This document shows positions 1-11,852 of a stretch of 64,000 nt of DNA, piece after piece. The stretch comes from Taeniopygia guttata. Its lineage: Eukaryota > Chordata > Aves > Passeriformes > Estrildidae. Under the pieces are notes generated by a model. That model made no database searches, had not been told where the DNA came from, and was given only the letters and a program-made list of their open reading frames with translations. The stretch lies in contig NC_133027.1 in NCBI RefSeq assembly GCF_048771995.1, positions 11,714,001-11,778,000 of the forward strand. Reading direction: 5' to 3'. How positions within the stretch are numbered: position 1 is the first letter of the stretch; every line of letters begins with the position of its first letter. The position numbers and the translations under genes were made by a program.

Positions 1-272
1 TGTAGTCCCAAAGAGAAGTATTTCATACCTGGGGCTGCTGTTGGAGAGAGCAGTCAGGAATATTGTCCATGAATTGTGATGTTTGAGAAGTAGCAGAAGA
101 AGTTTAACAGTAGCATTAAAAAGCAATGAATGGTCAGTATGAGTTTTTAGTTAGGCTTTAATAGATTTTGTAGTTGCTGTAATACATGTGGTCATGCAGT
201 AGGCTGGCAGGTCGATGTAAATTTTCAGTGACTGCTTGTGAAACTCAAAGTATGTCCTTTGTAGGGTTTCAG

Positions 273-442
273 TGAAATCTACTTCTCCTGCACTCCACCA
301 GCCAAAGAAGTACAAAGAAAAAGACATTTTGCTCTCCAGACAATTCTCAGATGACAGATCCGCTCAGTCCTCAGTGAAGCCTGCAGACAGCAGTAGCTAT
401 TCCAACGCCTGTGCTACTCCTTCTTCTCCAGTGTCGGGAAAG
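273..442 (+). CDS. Candidate internal exon of an unidentified host gene
   Basis: A stretch preceded by an acceptor-like ttgtagggtttcag and followed by the donor-like aaag/gtagag is open in one frame. It encodes a Ser-rich, charged segment containing PKKYKEKD and QFSDDRSAQ, which reads like ordinary low-complexity coding sequence rather than a retroelement. I do not recognise the protein. No partner exon could be found in the next 1.2 kb, which is AT-rich and then runs into an LTR, so this may be an exon of a gene extending left of the window or a relic. Both splice sites are inferred. Confidence 0.4.
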
Positions 443-1223
443 GTAGAGTTCTCTAACATATCACCCTGCTCTTCCAGAGTAATAGAATTTCTTGCTGATA
501 TCATTCTGCAGTTAGGTATTTTACTGATAAATTAGGAACCTAACGTAGCTTTTCATTTGTAACACTGCATAATACTTCCTTCTGGAACTTAAAAATCTAG
601 ACTAAATATCCTTGTTTCACTAGTTTAATACAGCAAAAATAATTTGTAGACTGGGGAGGTGAAGCTATCCAAAGTAGAAAAAATGAGATTTTAAAAAAAC
701 CCCAAACTTGTTCTAATAAACATGTATTAGTTTTTTTCAACTAAATGAGTATATTATATACACACTTCTGAAGTTTTTGGATTCTGCCTTTCTCGGCTTC
801 CATAATAGATTTTCAATATCAATACTGATTCTGTCTTATCTGCCTTACTATGACTGATTTTTGTGATGGTTATTTGAACAAAGTACACATTTTTAATGAG
901 ATTACTGTGACAGTTGTCACATATACTTGAATAGTAGATTGCAGTAACACTAAGGAGATCATTGAGAGAAAACTTCATGGACTCATTGGAGGATGTAGTA
1001 ATTCCTCTTGAATCTTTCAGCTTTTAAATTAAGACAGCGTAAAAGGAAGAAAACATGTTTCCTGAATATAGAAATGCGAGTAGTGTGCTGTAGGCTACAC
1101 TCTAGGATGCTTAATTTTGGTGTCATCTCAAGGTCTGTCAGACTTTAACCAATTCTAATTAGTCACTAGACTTTTTAATCCTATTCTGCTCTACTTGTTT
1201 CTTGCCCCTCATGGATGAATTAC
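443..1223. other. AT-rich stretch without recognised features
   Basis: No splice-bounded open segment, repeat family or RNA gene was recognised between the candidate exon and the LTR. Confidence 0.5.
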
Positions 1224-1600
1224 TGTGGAAGGGGCTAACAGCAGGCCTGTTAGCTAAAGGAGCGAAAAGAAGCTGAGAGGCAAGAAGAAGCTGTTAAAGA
1301 GCTCTCTCCAAGGCTGCTACCAAGGAGACTGAGAGAAGAGAAGAACTGAAGAAAGATAAGGAGAGCACTGCAGACGGACAAAGTATTTTTAGAAAGTTAA
1401 CTAAAGTCACTGTTACTGTTCACCAGTGGTGTTATGTTGATTTTTTTGTGGCCAATAGTTGGGGTAGAAGAAGTATAAACAATTAGAAAGTTTATAAAAG
1501 GTCAGCCATGTTCAATAATAAAGAATTGCCATCTGAGACCGCCTGTGGTCTGTGCTTTGTGTCGCGACCGCCTCGGCATACAGTGTATATACCAGTGACA
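1224..1600 (+). mobile_element. 5' LTR of a betaretrovirus-like ERV
   Basis: The segment begins TGTGGAAGGGG and ends CAGTGACA. It has a CCAAT box near 1452, TATAAAAG at 1493-1500 and AATAAA at 1517-1522, which implies a very short R region. A TGG-starting primer-binding-like stretch follows two bases after the end, and gag-like sequence starts about 210 bases later. The left boundary is inferred from the TG start only; no target duplication was checked because the 3' LTR was not found. Confidence 0.65.
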
Positions 1601-1602
1601 GC

Positions 1603-1620
1603 TGGTGCCCACCGCGTGGA
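1603..1620 (+). promoter_or_regulatory. Putative primer binding site
   Basis: This 18-base stretch starts with TGG two bases after the LTR end, the standard retroviral position. The complementary tRNA was not identified. Confidence 0.4.
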
Positions 1621-1811
1621 GCAACAGCCTGAACAGCGTGGTCAGTCTGGAGCCACGCGGGGTCCCAGCTCCCAGCCGTGACCCACTGGGGAGCAGCGGG
1701 GGAGGCGGCGCTGGTGCAGCTGAGAGTGGCGTGTGGAAGCCACAGGGAGGTCCAGACTTGATTTTCTCCTATCAAGACACCTGGAAGCAGGTGAGGCACC
1801 AACTAGTAATA

Positions 1812-3150
1812 ATGGGAAATAAATCTAAAGAGGAAGAGACTGTTTTGGCTACATGGAAAGCTTTGTTAAGATATAAGGGAATTAATACTTCAGACTATAC
1901 CCTTCGTAGTATATTGCTGTGGGCTAGATCATAGGATTTTGCCACTGATCCTGACACAGCATTTAGTGTTAAAACTTGGAAAAAAGTCAGGGACAGGCTG
2001 TGGGAAGTCATCTGAGCAGGAGATAAAACTTGTCAATCTAGTTGTTACTTGGAGATCGCTTTTTGAGGCATTAAAGGAATGGAAAACAGCGGGAACAAGC
2101 AGAGTACAACGTGGATGAAGATTTGGGGTTGATAAACGAGTCTGATGGGAGGGATGAGTCAGATGGGGCCTTTGATGGGGAACTTGTTGAATACATCCTT
2201 GAAGAAGGTGCAGGTGCCCATGGAAGTTACCAGGCAGGCTACCAAAGCTTCCAGGAAAGTTGCCAGAGCTTCTGGGCTGGATGCTGAAGCTTTTGGGAAA
2301 GCTGCTAAGGTTTCTGGGCAGACTGCCAAAGTACCTCCTTATCAGACTCCTAAGCCTCTTTATCTCACACCTGCACAGCAGCTTGCAGCGGTCCCCGTAT
2401 ACACTACACCACTGCGCCAGTTAGCTGAAATGTCTTTAGCAGAGAGACAAACCCAGCTGTCTGCCCCCTGCTCCCCTCTGACACTGTTGAGGCAGGATGG
2501 GAATGAATAGACTTTGTTCAGAAGGCTGAGACTATAACTCTGATTTATTTCAAAATACATCGCTCTTTTATACAGAGCTTCGTGCAGACCAACTCTATTG
2601 GTCCTGAAGTGAAAACCTCTCACTCTATTGGTGTGCAGTGAATGACATACAGTAGGAGAACCCAATTATAAACAATGTGAACTACAAGAGAGATAAAGAA
2701 CCTATTTACATTCTTTCTCAACACTTTCTCAAGCTTCTACCTGGTTAGAAACTTTATGTTTTCTCTTTGACTGAATCTAAGACCTACACCCCTCCACTCT
2801 AGCCCAGCCATTTGCCCCCCGCCCCCTTCTGAGCTGCATGAACAGTTTGCAAGGTCGTATCCTCCATTGCTGGACAGTGACAGCAAATCAAGTGAAGAGT
2901 CACCCGCAGTAACGCCTGAGTTGGGGCAGGGAACTGTTGACAGTTCACCTTCTAATAGATCCAGCCCTGCTGCCCCACGGACTTTGCCTCTGTGTCAAGT
3001 AACTGTGCTTCCATGAGAGCCTCAGAAGTTTCGGGAATTTGTTAGGAAGAAAGCAGCTGAAGAAAAAAAATGGGGACCTAATAGAAAGATTAGGTGCCCT
3101 AAAAGTACCTCAGGAGCAGAGTGTTAACACAAATGTTGCCTGTATACTGT
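1812..3150 (+). pseudogene. Decayed ERV gag, interrupted by a solo LTR
   Basis: An ATG at 1812 begins a matrix-like protein (MGNKSKEEE start, Trp and charged residues spaced as in alpha/betaretroviral matrix). It breaks at an in-frame TAG at 1932-1934, with more stops and frame changes to about 2145. From 2145 to 2478 a Pro/Ala/Lys-rich segment is open, and gag-like Pro-rich sequence resumes after 2795 and fades by about 3150. The foreign LTR at 2479-2788 splits it. No protease or pol follows, so the provirus is truncated and non-functional. The assignment rests on position after the LTR and the general matrix-like start, not on a database match. Confidence 0.6.
2479..2788 (-). mobile_element. 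Nested solo LTR with 6-bp target duplication
   Basis: On the + strand the element starts TG and ends CA and is flanked by cccctc at 2473-2478 and 2789-2794. AATAAA lies on the minus strand near 2540-2550, which sets the orientation. Gag-like sequence of the older ERV resumes on the far side, so this is a later insertion that recombined to a solo LTR. Confidence 0.7.
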
Positions 3151-3176
3151 ATATATTCGATAGCCAATAAAAATAA

Positions 3177-3210
3177 AAGGTACGTATGAAATAAAAGGTA
3201 TGTATGAAAG
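3177..3210. repeat. Short tandem duplication
   Basis: Two copies of an aataaaaggta(c/t)gtatg unit of about 18 bases lie head to tail. Confidence 0.6.
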
Positions 3211-3896
3211 ATGCATTGAATCAGTTATATATCACTGATACTTTCTGAAAGACTAAATGTGGTCTGCATTAATTCTGAAGTTCATCAGCTGCCTACATTT
3301 TTCAATTCTTAAAATGTAAAATTGTACTGCTTTCAAAAGTAAGAACCTTCCTTAAACTGCTAAGTAAAAAGTTGTTTGCAACATATTACTTCAAACAAGA
3401 AGTGTTTCTCAAATATTTTACAAAACTTAGTGAAACTATTCTCTTCTTGCAAAATTTCACATTTCTGTACAGACCCAAGCCAATTGTGCTTAAGCAATCA
3501 TAATTACTCGCACTATTACTGTGTTCTTCTACACTACAAAGTACATATTATTTAATGTCAGTAACTTCATTTTATAAGCTAAATTAAAAGTTTAAGACTT
3601 TCCATTAGGAATCAAAGTGTATCTGACAGTATTTCAGAGATTAAAATGTGTGAAAATACCACAAATACATGAAATTGCATTCCTATACAGCATGTAAACA
3701 TAGTAAAATATCATGATCATGACAGTTACATTTTTCCACTCTAATCTTTTTCTGAAGATTTGCATGTGTACCAGGTAACTGGGCTGGGCTTGGTGTATCC
3801 CTGGAGGGCCCCAGGAGCTCTGCTCCCAGTCAGCTGAATGTTGCCACAAGGGTACCAGCCCTGGGTAGGAGCCAGTACAGGGCCCCTCCTGCAGGA
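3211..3896. other. Unassigned intergenic sequence
   Basis: AT-rich to 3740, then mixed composition. No gene, RNA or repeat family was recognised. Confidence 0.5.
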
Positions 3897-4475
3897 GAAG
3901 GGATCAGGCCCTGCTTGGTAACTTTCATTTTGGCCACTTTTGTGAACAGGTGAGAAAGGTCAAAATGAAACCTCTCCCAGCTATTTGCCTCTCCTTTATC
4001 TTTTTAGGTGCCAGAACTCTGTGTCACACATGGCCTGGGTGTGTGCTGAGCAATGCAGCCCCCACAAAGCCTTTGGTTTCCCACAAGTTGCCATGCCTTG
4101 TTCCCAGGTGTGCCCAGCTCTGGCAGGAGAAAGAGCCTGCAGCGCCGTGCCCTGCCCAGCCGGGGCTCTCTGGCACAGAGCAGCAGCAGCGCCAGCACCT
4201 CTCAATCCGCTCTTTCCTTATCTTCTCCTGGGACACAGAAGCCTCTGGAAATCAGCACCACCAGTCGTGTTCCCAGCTCGGAGCAGCTCCTGCTGGCAGA
4301 CAGATCCTGCCAGTTCGACCGCTTCTGGAGGGGCAGAGGTGCAGACTAACATGAACAGGAGTCCTGGGAATGTCCAATAAATATACAAAAATGTGGGAGT
4401 ATTTGTTAGGAATTATTACAGCTGTTAAACCAATACTGCCTTCTCTCCTGGCTCTGTGAATGCCTTGGGCCCTTC
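3897..4475 (+). repeat. Duplicated Ser-rich segment, copy 1
   Basis: This segment is near-identical to 15475-16037 plus a short continuation at 16463-16475. Both copies hold a splice-like aacag/gt(g/a)agaaagg, a pyrimidine-rich tract ending in tttttag, and a conserved open frame (about 4107-4349 here) encoding a Ser/Arg-rich stretch with RRKSLQRRALPSRGSL. Both have an AATAAA just downstream (4376-4381 here). It may be the 3' part of a duplicated gene or a family of interspersed fragments; I do not recognise the protein. Confidence 0.7.
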
Positions 4476-6090
4476 TCTGACCCCAGCAGTTACCCCTATC
4501 TGCGTTCCCTGATTGCTGTCACTTGCATCTCAAAGCAGGGTTTTGTGGACTCCAAGTTCCAGCTTTCAGGCTGGAGCATCACCATGTTGTTCCTCATGAG
4601 TGACTGTCCTGTCTTCATGTCACTGTGCTTGGAGCAACTACATTTGCTAAGAAGTAGGGCATAGAAAATCAGAGAATAAAAATGGCTTGGAAACTCTTTG
4701 GTGGGAACTGGATATTAGAGTTTTCAGTTCCTTTCTTTTGAAGAAATAGCTTCATTTTCTGAATGGAGGATGAAGCGTGTTTAGCAGGGCTTTGAGGAGT
4801 GGTTTTTGCGCTTAAAACCGATTCCTGATCTCCGATCTAGAAGAAAACATGGTCACCCTCTGAAAAGTTAAATCTTGGAGATGATGACATTAATGAGTAG
4901 GAAAAGTGATGCTTATAATTTCAAAGATGTTGATTGCCCCAAGCATCTAGTCAAGCATTTCTTGTCAACTGTCCTGCTGTTCAGTCTCGTGCCCACAGAG
5001 GATTCGCATTAGGACAACGTGCAGCTTCCCAGATTCCATAGTCTGAGTTTGGCCGGCTGCTCTCTCCACTGCACTTTGTGGGCTCATGCACTGGTGCTGG
5101 GGGTTGATGCTGGCTAAACATACGTGCACCCACAAAAAAAAAAAAAATCGCTCGCTCCTGGGCTTGGCCGCAGCTGCTGGCGGCGCTGGGATGAGCCCCG
5201 GCAGCACGGCCCGGCGGCCCTGCTGGGAAAGAGCCCCCGACCCGCCGGGAAGGGGCCCTGCTGCCCCGCAGCACCCCTCGGAGGGCAGAGAGAAAGCCAG
5301 CTTCTTTTCCTCTCTTTTTTCCTCTGTTAAAAGTGTTGTCCTAGAGGCGGCACCAGCTTTTCTAATTGGCTTAGCCGCGCGCCTGCTCTCAGAGGCACTC
5401 AGTGGTTGCTTTTGCCTGGCACAGGGAAAGCTTATGGCAGAAATGCCTCACTTTCCCGGCTGGCTTCTTTCCTCCTCTCCAAAAATTGACCCATGCAAAA
5501 CCAACAAAACTGGCCACTGGTGCTCCTGGGGCTGGGGAACCTGGAGGCTTAAAGAATACTTGAAAAACTCGTGTGGGGCCCTTCAAAAACCTCATGTGGC
5601 TTCATATCCAGACACACAGCTAAAGCCCAGATATTTCTCCATTCTTTTTCTTTTTAACTGAGAAAGGAAGTCACAGGTGATGGGGTCTCTATTCCACATC
5701 TATTGGAATAGATAGCTATATCTTTTAAATGCTGCAGGACTTAAGATTGTCAAATCAGCACTTCTCTGAGTATTCATTTTGCAAAACTCAGTTCTGGATA
5801 ATAGTTGTAGACTAAAACAATACCATTCCTCTGTATAAATTAAATCCTATATTAAGGAAATGAGCAACCTAAGAGCTATGTACAAAATAAACTAACATGC
5901 ATTGTTGAAATTAAATATGTTACTGTTACTCCTGCTCTCTGAAATACCTTTGAAATAAATTTAACAAGACCCTTAGAACATATTTGTGGGTGTACAAGTC
6001 AAGTTTCAGAAAAATTAAATCCTATCAATGAAAATTCTGTAAAGCAATGAAAAACTAATGTCCTTGTGTGTCTCAAGCTGCGTTAAGGGA
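4476..6090. other. Unassigned region with a CpG-rich patch
   Basis: A run of 13 A near 5135 is followed by a CpG-rich patch (about 5145-5290). A 191-codon open frame (5086-5661) crosses it, but its composition changes abruptly and it has no recognisable domain, so it is not called as a gene. Confidence 0.4.
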
Positions 6091-6094
6091 AATA

Positions 6095-6325
6095 TAGTTT
6101 GGCTATTAGGAAAAAGGTTTTTACAGAAAGGGTGATAAAGTTCTGGAATGGTCTGCCCAGAAAGGTGGTGGAGTCACCATCCCTGGATGTTTAAAAAAAG
6201 ACTGGATGTAACACTCAGTGCTATGGTTTAGTTGAGGTGTTAGGGCATGGGTTGGACTCAATGATCTTGAAGGTCTCTTCCAACCTAGTCATTCTGTGAA
6301 TTCTGTGAATTCTGTGCATTTTTCT
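6095..6325 (+). mobile_element. CR1 LINE 3' end
   Basis: The segment contains the typical avian CR1 3' UTR signature: a block around gggttggactcaatgatc (about 6248) followed by cttgaaggtctcttccaacc, ending in a short tandem tail of attctgtga units (about 6290-6320). It is a 5'-truncated copy with no ORF. Confidence 0.9.
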
Positions 6326-6789
6326 TATAACCTTGGGATTTTACTCCTTAAAAATTGATAAGTTTCTATATCAGTCTATTTGCAAAGTAACTGTTTAACC
6401 CAAGAAATTTGGATACATTTCCCCTTTGGTTACAAATAAAGCATTTGCACCTTCAAGGCATATCCAGGGATGCACAGGTGACACTGCACTCATTGTCTCA
6501 AACAAGGTGAGTGCAAACAAAGAAATTCCTGTAATTACCTTCCCATGCATAATTTTTAACCTTTCTGTAATCTCAAATGACCTCATTTCTGTGATTATTG
6601 CATCTGCACACTTAGCTGCAAAAACCCAACATTAAAAGCCATGGTCATATTTTGGTTCCAAAATAAGAAAACATGCAAATTAGTATTTCAGTAATAGCAC
6701 TGGCAGACCTTTTAGGTTTAATCCAATTCCTGCTATATTCAGAAACCTGCTATTGACTTCAACAGAGTTGGCATGGATGCTTAACCATG
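6326..6789. other. Unassigned spacer between CR1 and ERV pol
   Basis: No gene or repeat family was recognised. Pol-like sequence becomes legible only from about 6800. Confidence 0.4.
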
Positions 6790-6817
6790 AATAAATACAG
6801 AAGGTAGAAATCAAGAA

Positions 6818-7290
6818 ATAGAAAAAAGAAATCAAGCTATGCAGTAATAAATGGCAAAAAAGAAGAGATAGTAGAATCAAGACCCCTAAATGACAGATGG
6901 TCAGCACCAGCTTACGAATTATATGCAGTATTAAAAGCTTTACAGAAATTAGAAAGAAAAAAGAGAATGATCTTCACAGATTCAAAATATGCATTCAGGG
7001 TAGTACACACTTTCAGAAAGATTTAGGAAAAACGAAGATTACTCAATACTCAGGGACAAAGACTAGTGCATGAAGAAATAATCAGGCAAATCTTAAAAGC
7101 CATCAGGGTGCCAGAGGCAATTACCATAGTCCACGTGAAAGGACACCAAACAAGAATACAGCTCAAGACCCAAAGGAACAATTTAGCAGATAAAGAAGCC
7201 AAAAGCACAGCTTTACTAAAAGTAAGTACCCCAGAGATTGGGGAGGAGGATGTCCAGAAATATCCCCCACACCCTTCCCCAAAAGCAATT
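6818..7290 (+). pseudogene. ERV RNase H remnant
   Basis: The frame shows the acidic motifs of retroviral RNase H in order: ELYAVLKAL, then TDSKYAF, then LADKEAK near 7187. An in-frame TAG at about 7024 separates the second and third motifs, so the domain cannot be made intact. Confidence 0.75.
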
Positions 7291-7341
7291 GAAAGATGCA
7301 AATAAAAAAAAAGAGGCCGACTAGAAAGAAGTAAGTAGAAA

Positions 7342-8330
7342 TTGCCAGACAGGAGAGAGCTGTTATCTAAAAACTATACCAGAAAAATCCTGGGGAGATT
7401 ACACCAACAGACACACTGGGGAGCCCAAGCCCTGGCAGAGCAATTCCTGAGATTCTTCAAGTATAAGGGGATTTATGAATTAGCAAAACAAGAGGTACAA
7501 AGGTGTATGATTTGTCAAAAAGTTAATTGGGCAAAAACCCAGTATGTGGTATTGGGAAGTCGCCCAGTAGCATACCGGCTTTTTGAAAGAATTCAGGTAG
7601 ATTTCACTGATCTGCCTAAAGTGGAGAGATATAAATTCCTATTGGTAATAGTAGACAAACTAACCCACTGTGTAGAAGCCCTTCCAAGCTCTCGGGCTAT
7701 GGCTCAAACAATATCGAGGTTTCTACTAGAAGAAATCCTACCCCGATATAAGTTAGTAAGATACATAGATTCAGACCAAGGGACATTCTTCACCTCTGAA
7801 ATCATTAGGCAAGTAGCAAACACTCTAGGGATCCAGTGGGAGTACCACATCCCATAACATTCTCAGAGCTCCAGACAAGTTGAAAGAATGAATCAAACAT
7901 TAAAAGCCCAATTAGCAAAATTAATTTTGGAAGCAAAAATGTCCCGGGTAAAATGCCTCCCTTTGAAGCTTCCCAGATGCCACAATTCCTGCTAAATGTC
8001 CAGACCATGTCTCATTCTGAGACTGGGCTATCTCCCTTTGAAGTGCTGTACGAGATGCCATACGAGCATAGAATACCAGTGGGGCACCCCAGGATAGAGG
8101 ATGGACAGATACAGCTGAATCTTCAGGAAGTGTGGAAGCAAGGAATAATAACACAAAGTAGCCCTTTGGGTTTTTTCATACATAAAGTACAGCCCAATGA
8201 AAAAGTACTCATAAAGACCTAGAAAGAGACCACCCTGTCACCTCAATGGGAAGTCCCCTTTCTTGTCCTCGTAACTACAGGCACAGCAGTACGAATGGCA
8301 GAAAAGAGTTAGACACACACATCTTGAGTG
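7342..8330 (+). pseudogene. ERV integrase remnant
   Basis: An N-terminal His-His-Cys-Cys zinc motif (HQQTH, then CMIC) is followed by a core with Asp in VDFTD and Asp in DSDQGTFF. The frame stops with TAA at 7855-7857, and the segment holding the expected catalytic Glu (QVERMN) lies just beyond it in the same frame. Remnants of the C-terminal domain are legible around 8245-8300 after frame changes. It is non-functional as it stands. Confidence 0.8.
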
Positions 8331-10450
8331 AAAAAATCGAGCTCTGGGAAGGGACGCCACAGTAGAAAGTCACCTCTCCCCCTAGCGACCTGCAGATAAC
8401 CTTGCAACAGCCAAGTAAATGACTAATAAGAACCTGATGAAGTGCACTGAACCTAATTGTAAATGTTATCCATTTGTGCATTTCATATGCAAGTATTGTA
8501 ACAAAGTTTAGATCATGCACTGTAAAAAGAGATATTAGCCAAAAATTTATGCAATAAGTACTTAGAAGAGGAACTGTGCCTAACTAACCGTGTCTTAGGG
8601 CTCGCCACTAAGCTAAGAATAATTGAAGTAAATTCTGAAATTTAGTTTCACTTGTTCCAAAACAGGCTGAGGGGAAAATTACGACCAAAAGCTCAAATCA
8701 TTACTGTTGAGTACTGGAAATTAAACAAAGTACTCTGCAGCTCAGATACTGTTAAACTATCCAAATAGGGCATTTTTAAACAGAGGCACGCAGCTCAGTC
8801 CTAGCATGAAATCACAGAAGACTATTCTTACTGCCGAGAAGATGGCTTAACCCGCTGCTAGTAGCAACCCAGTAGATGCAAACAAAAGCAGAAGAATATT
8901 GATAGTAGGAGTAATCCTGATGTACCCGAGTCTAGCAATGTACCTCAAGACTAGTACACACATAAATAACTTGCCCACCACAGAAGTGCAGAGCCCCGGC
9001 AATGGGTGCAGACAAAGCATACAGACTGTCCAGAAAAGACAAGGAGAATCAGAAGCTCCAATATTCCCAGCCCCAAGGAACTGCAGCAAGGGTAAAATAA
9101 ACAAACATTGTTCCATAAACAGCACTCAGCAGGGGGTACGTGGATTAAAAAAAAGATGAAGTGTTATTTACAAGGAGCAACCCCTAAAAATGGGCAGTCA
9201 GAGCACAAAATACATAAGAAGAATGCTGAACAAATATCTGTCTCAGCCTGTGACAAATATAACTGCACAGCATGGATTGGGGGAAAAATAGAGTCATTAT
9301 TTGTAGCTTATTTTCAGGCGAACCCACTGTGTTATAATAATAATCTATTGAATATGTGTGTGATAAGAAGAAAGACATACTAAGTCAGAGGAATTTAAAA
9401 TATGAGACCAAATTATCCCTCAGAAATGAACCAGTTATCCTTAACCTTTTAGAAGATCAAGATGACAGAGTTTGTCTGCAATATGACAGGATATTCTGCT
9501 CCTCAAAGAATAAAGAAAGAGTAGACCCAAAGAGTAAAATAAAACAAATAACACAAGAACTAAAAAGACACGAGAAGATAGAAAAGAAAAGGTTGAGAAC
9601 CCTAAGTGAACAATATGAACACCTAGAGAGACAATACACCAATTAGAGTTTACCTGCCTCAGACCAAAACCTGTTTGTAGATCTGATGCAAAAAATTGCA
9701 ACAAAATTAAGACTATCCAATTGCTAAATTTGCAGAGGGCTCAAATCCACTGAAAACTAGCATTAGAAAAGGAAAAGTTTAGCCCCAGAGCAACTCCTAA
9801 AATAACTCAGAAACCTGAGGGATAAGTTTTAGACAAGAGAGTAATTAGAATGTTCTACCTTAGCAAGGAGGGAAAAGAGTATACTAAAATAGTAAGGTAC
9901 ACTCCATGTATATCCACTTTGACGGTAAACTCCTCCAACAAAAACAAGATCTGGCAGCCAGAAAGCTCTTCAGGGTACTAGAGCCGGGAAAAAGGGGCCA
10001 AGTGCAAATAGACTAATAAAATTGGACTCTACTAGAACAAAAGCCCTAGAGCTAATCCTTACCAATCCTTACGTAAATTAAGAAGACTCTAGAATGAGCC
10101 CAAAACCACAAAGGTTAAATAAAAAGCCCCCAATAGTTGATATTAAATTTGCAGGAAGAAAGCGTACAGTGAACAACCTCAGTGGTAGAAAGGGTCGCGC
10201 ACAATAAGATTGATAAGGCCTGTTTTCTTTACCCTGCCCCACTCAGAATGCAACTCACTAGGGGATCCCTTATATAAAACCTTAAGTAAAAAGAAAAAGG
10301 ATTTGAAAAATAAATTCCCTATCTTTGATAAAGATCAGGCCTAGAGAGAGGAGGAGTGGCCTGCAGAAAGAATAATAGAGTATTAGTCCCACGACATAGG
10401 CCCAAGATGGGAGTTGGAGGTATAAGACCCCAATTTATCTATTAAACTGA
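8331..10450 (+). pseudogene. ERV env surface-subunit region, heavily decayed
   Basis: This interval lies between integrase and the transmembrane subunit, where env SU is expected. Short open pieces (8899-9159, 9356-9646) contain Cys and Lys-rich stretches, but no surface-subunit motif is clear. Confidence 0.4.
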
Positions 10451-10453
10451 CTA

Positions 10454-11055
10454 ATGAAGCTCCAAGCAGTAGTAGAAATTGTCTCAAAGCACACCTCAGA
10501 TGTCCTCGAGTTACTATCTAAACAACACTCCCAAATAAGAGCCTTTGTATATCAAAACAAGATGGCCCTAGACTGTTTACTAGCCAAAGAAGAGAGAGTT
10601 TGTGAGAAATTTAATAAAACAAAATGTTGTCTAGAGATCGATAATTATTGAAAAACCTAGTGAACGAAATTAAACAAGTAGCACATGTCCCAGTACAAAA
10701 ATAGAACTCTATACTCCAATCATCCTAGTGGGTCTATTTGTTTAATAGAGCTTAGTAAAAAAAAATATATATTATTTATATTGTGTTCAATAGCTAGAAT
10801 CCTATTCCTGCCCTGCTTAATACCCTGCTTTATTAAGTTAATATACTCAGTAGTGCAGGGTATGCAGGTAGCTGCCATGCCCACAGACCCAGAATGTACT
10901 ACAGGGAAATTAAATCAAGTGTCTAAAATCACAAAATTAGAAGAAGAAAATCCACACAGTAGAACAACAGATCCTTTAGCCAGATTCAAAGAGCAAATAA
11001 AGGGAGAAGGGGACGTTTACAAGCTTTACCAAGAAATTCCAAAAGAAGAGTAGAG
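10454..11055 (+). pseudogene. ERV env transmembrane-subunit remnant
   Basis: The first part (10454-10648) carries a class I TM ectodomain signature: QNKMALDCLL followed by a Cys-x7-Cys-Cys motif. It ends at a stop, and a second open piece (10685-11053) carries a hydrophobic membrane-anchor segment (about 10765-10860) and a charged cytoplasmic tail. The two parts are separated by a stop and a frame change. Confidence 0.65.
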
Positions 11056-11187
11056 TAATGAGACCAAAGAGAACTAAGAGTTTTTAAGGACTAAACTAGT
11101 TAAATTATAAGAACAGTTTCACAAGATCAAAAGAAAATCCACTAAATACAAAGCTTTTTAGAAAAGCACGAATTAATGTATTAATTT

Positions 11188-11201
11188 AAAAGGGGAAGGA
11201 T
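11188..11201 (+). promoter_or_regulatory. Polypurine tract of the class I ERV
   Basis: The purine run aaaaggggaagga directly precedes the TG that starts the 3' LTR. Confidence 0.7.
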
Positions 11202-11852
11202 TGTTATATGTAATATGAGTAATTTGTGCCTATAAAGTAAAATATTGATGTAATGTTTAGTATTACTAAGAAATATTTGTATAAAACATGTGAGTCTGAG
11301 CCAAGAGATTACCTCACATATGTTGAGACCACCCCTGACAAAAAGGAGGAAAACTTAATTTACAAACAAATACGGATAGCTTACCCAGAGATAAATTGTT
11401 TCTCAAAGTGATCCTAGTAACTCCCAAGCAATGATCCTCTCAATAACTACCCAAGATTGAGATTGCTAGAGTCACCAGAGAAATACATCTCAATGCCAAG
11501 TTCCAGTAACTCAGTCAGGGGTGTACAGCACTCTCCAGACACCATTTTGTTCTCACCAACACAGAGAAAAGAAATTCTATAAATATGTAAGACTCTAAAT
11601 AGGAAAAAAAGCCTGATCACTGAAACTCTGCCTCAAGCAAAATAAACTGTATAAAAAGCGCTTAAGAGAGACAGTCTTGTGTGAAACATAAAGGACCCTA
11701 TGCTGTAGCAGTCAGACCTGTGTCTCATCCAGTGCTGATCCCGGGCTCAGCACTGTCCTTTTTATTGTAGCTAGCTCAGACTCAATTTGATCACTAAATA
11801 AAACCTGGTTTTATTACTTTTAATTTAGCTAGATCAATTTTTACTTATAACA
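11202..11852 (+). mobile_element. 3' LTR of the class I ERV
   Basis: The LTR starts TGTTATATG after the polypurine tract and ends ACTTATAACA. TATAAAA is at 11650-11656 and AATAAA at 11797-11802, giving a plausible U3-R-U5 layout. Confidence 0.75.

Larger units (their letters stand above)
6790..11852 (+). mobile_element. Decayed class I (gammaretrovirus-like) ERV, 5' truncated
   Basis: In order, the element shows RNase H, integrase, env remnants, a polypurine tract and a 3' LTR. No 5' LTR, gag or reverse transcriptase was found. Every frame is broken by stops or shifts. The class I assignment rests on the integrase spacing, the env-type transmembrane motif and the R-region layout. Confidence 0.8.

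Noticed and set aside
5086-5661. 191-codon frame across the CpG-rich patch
   Set aside because: Composition changes sharply inside it, it includes an A-run translated as Lys, and no domain or splice support was seen.
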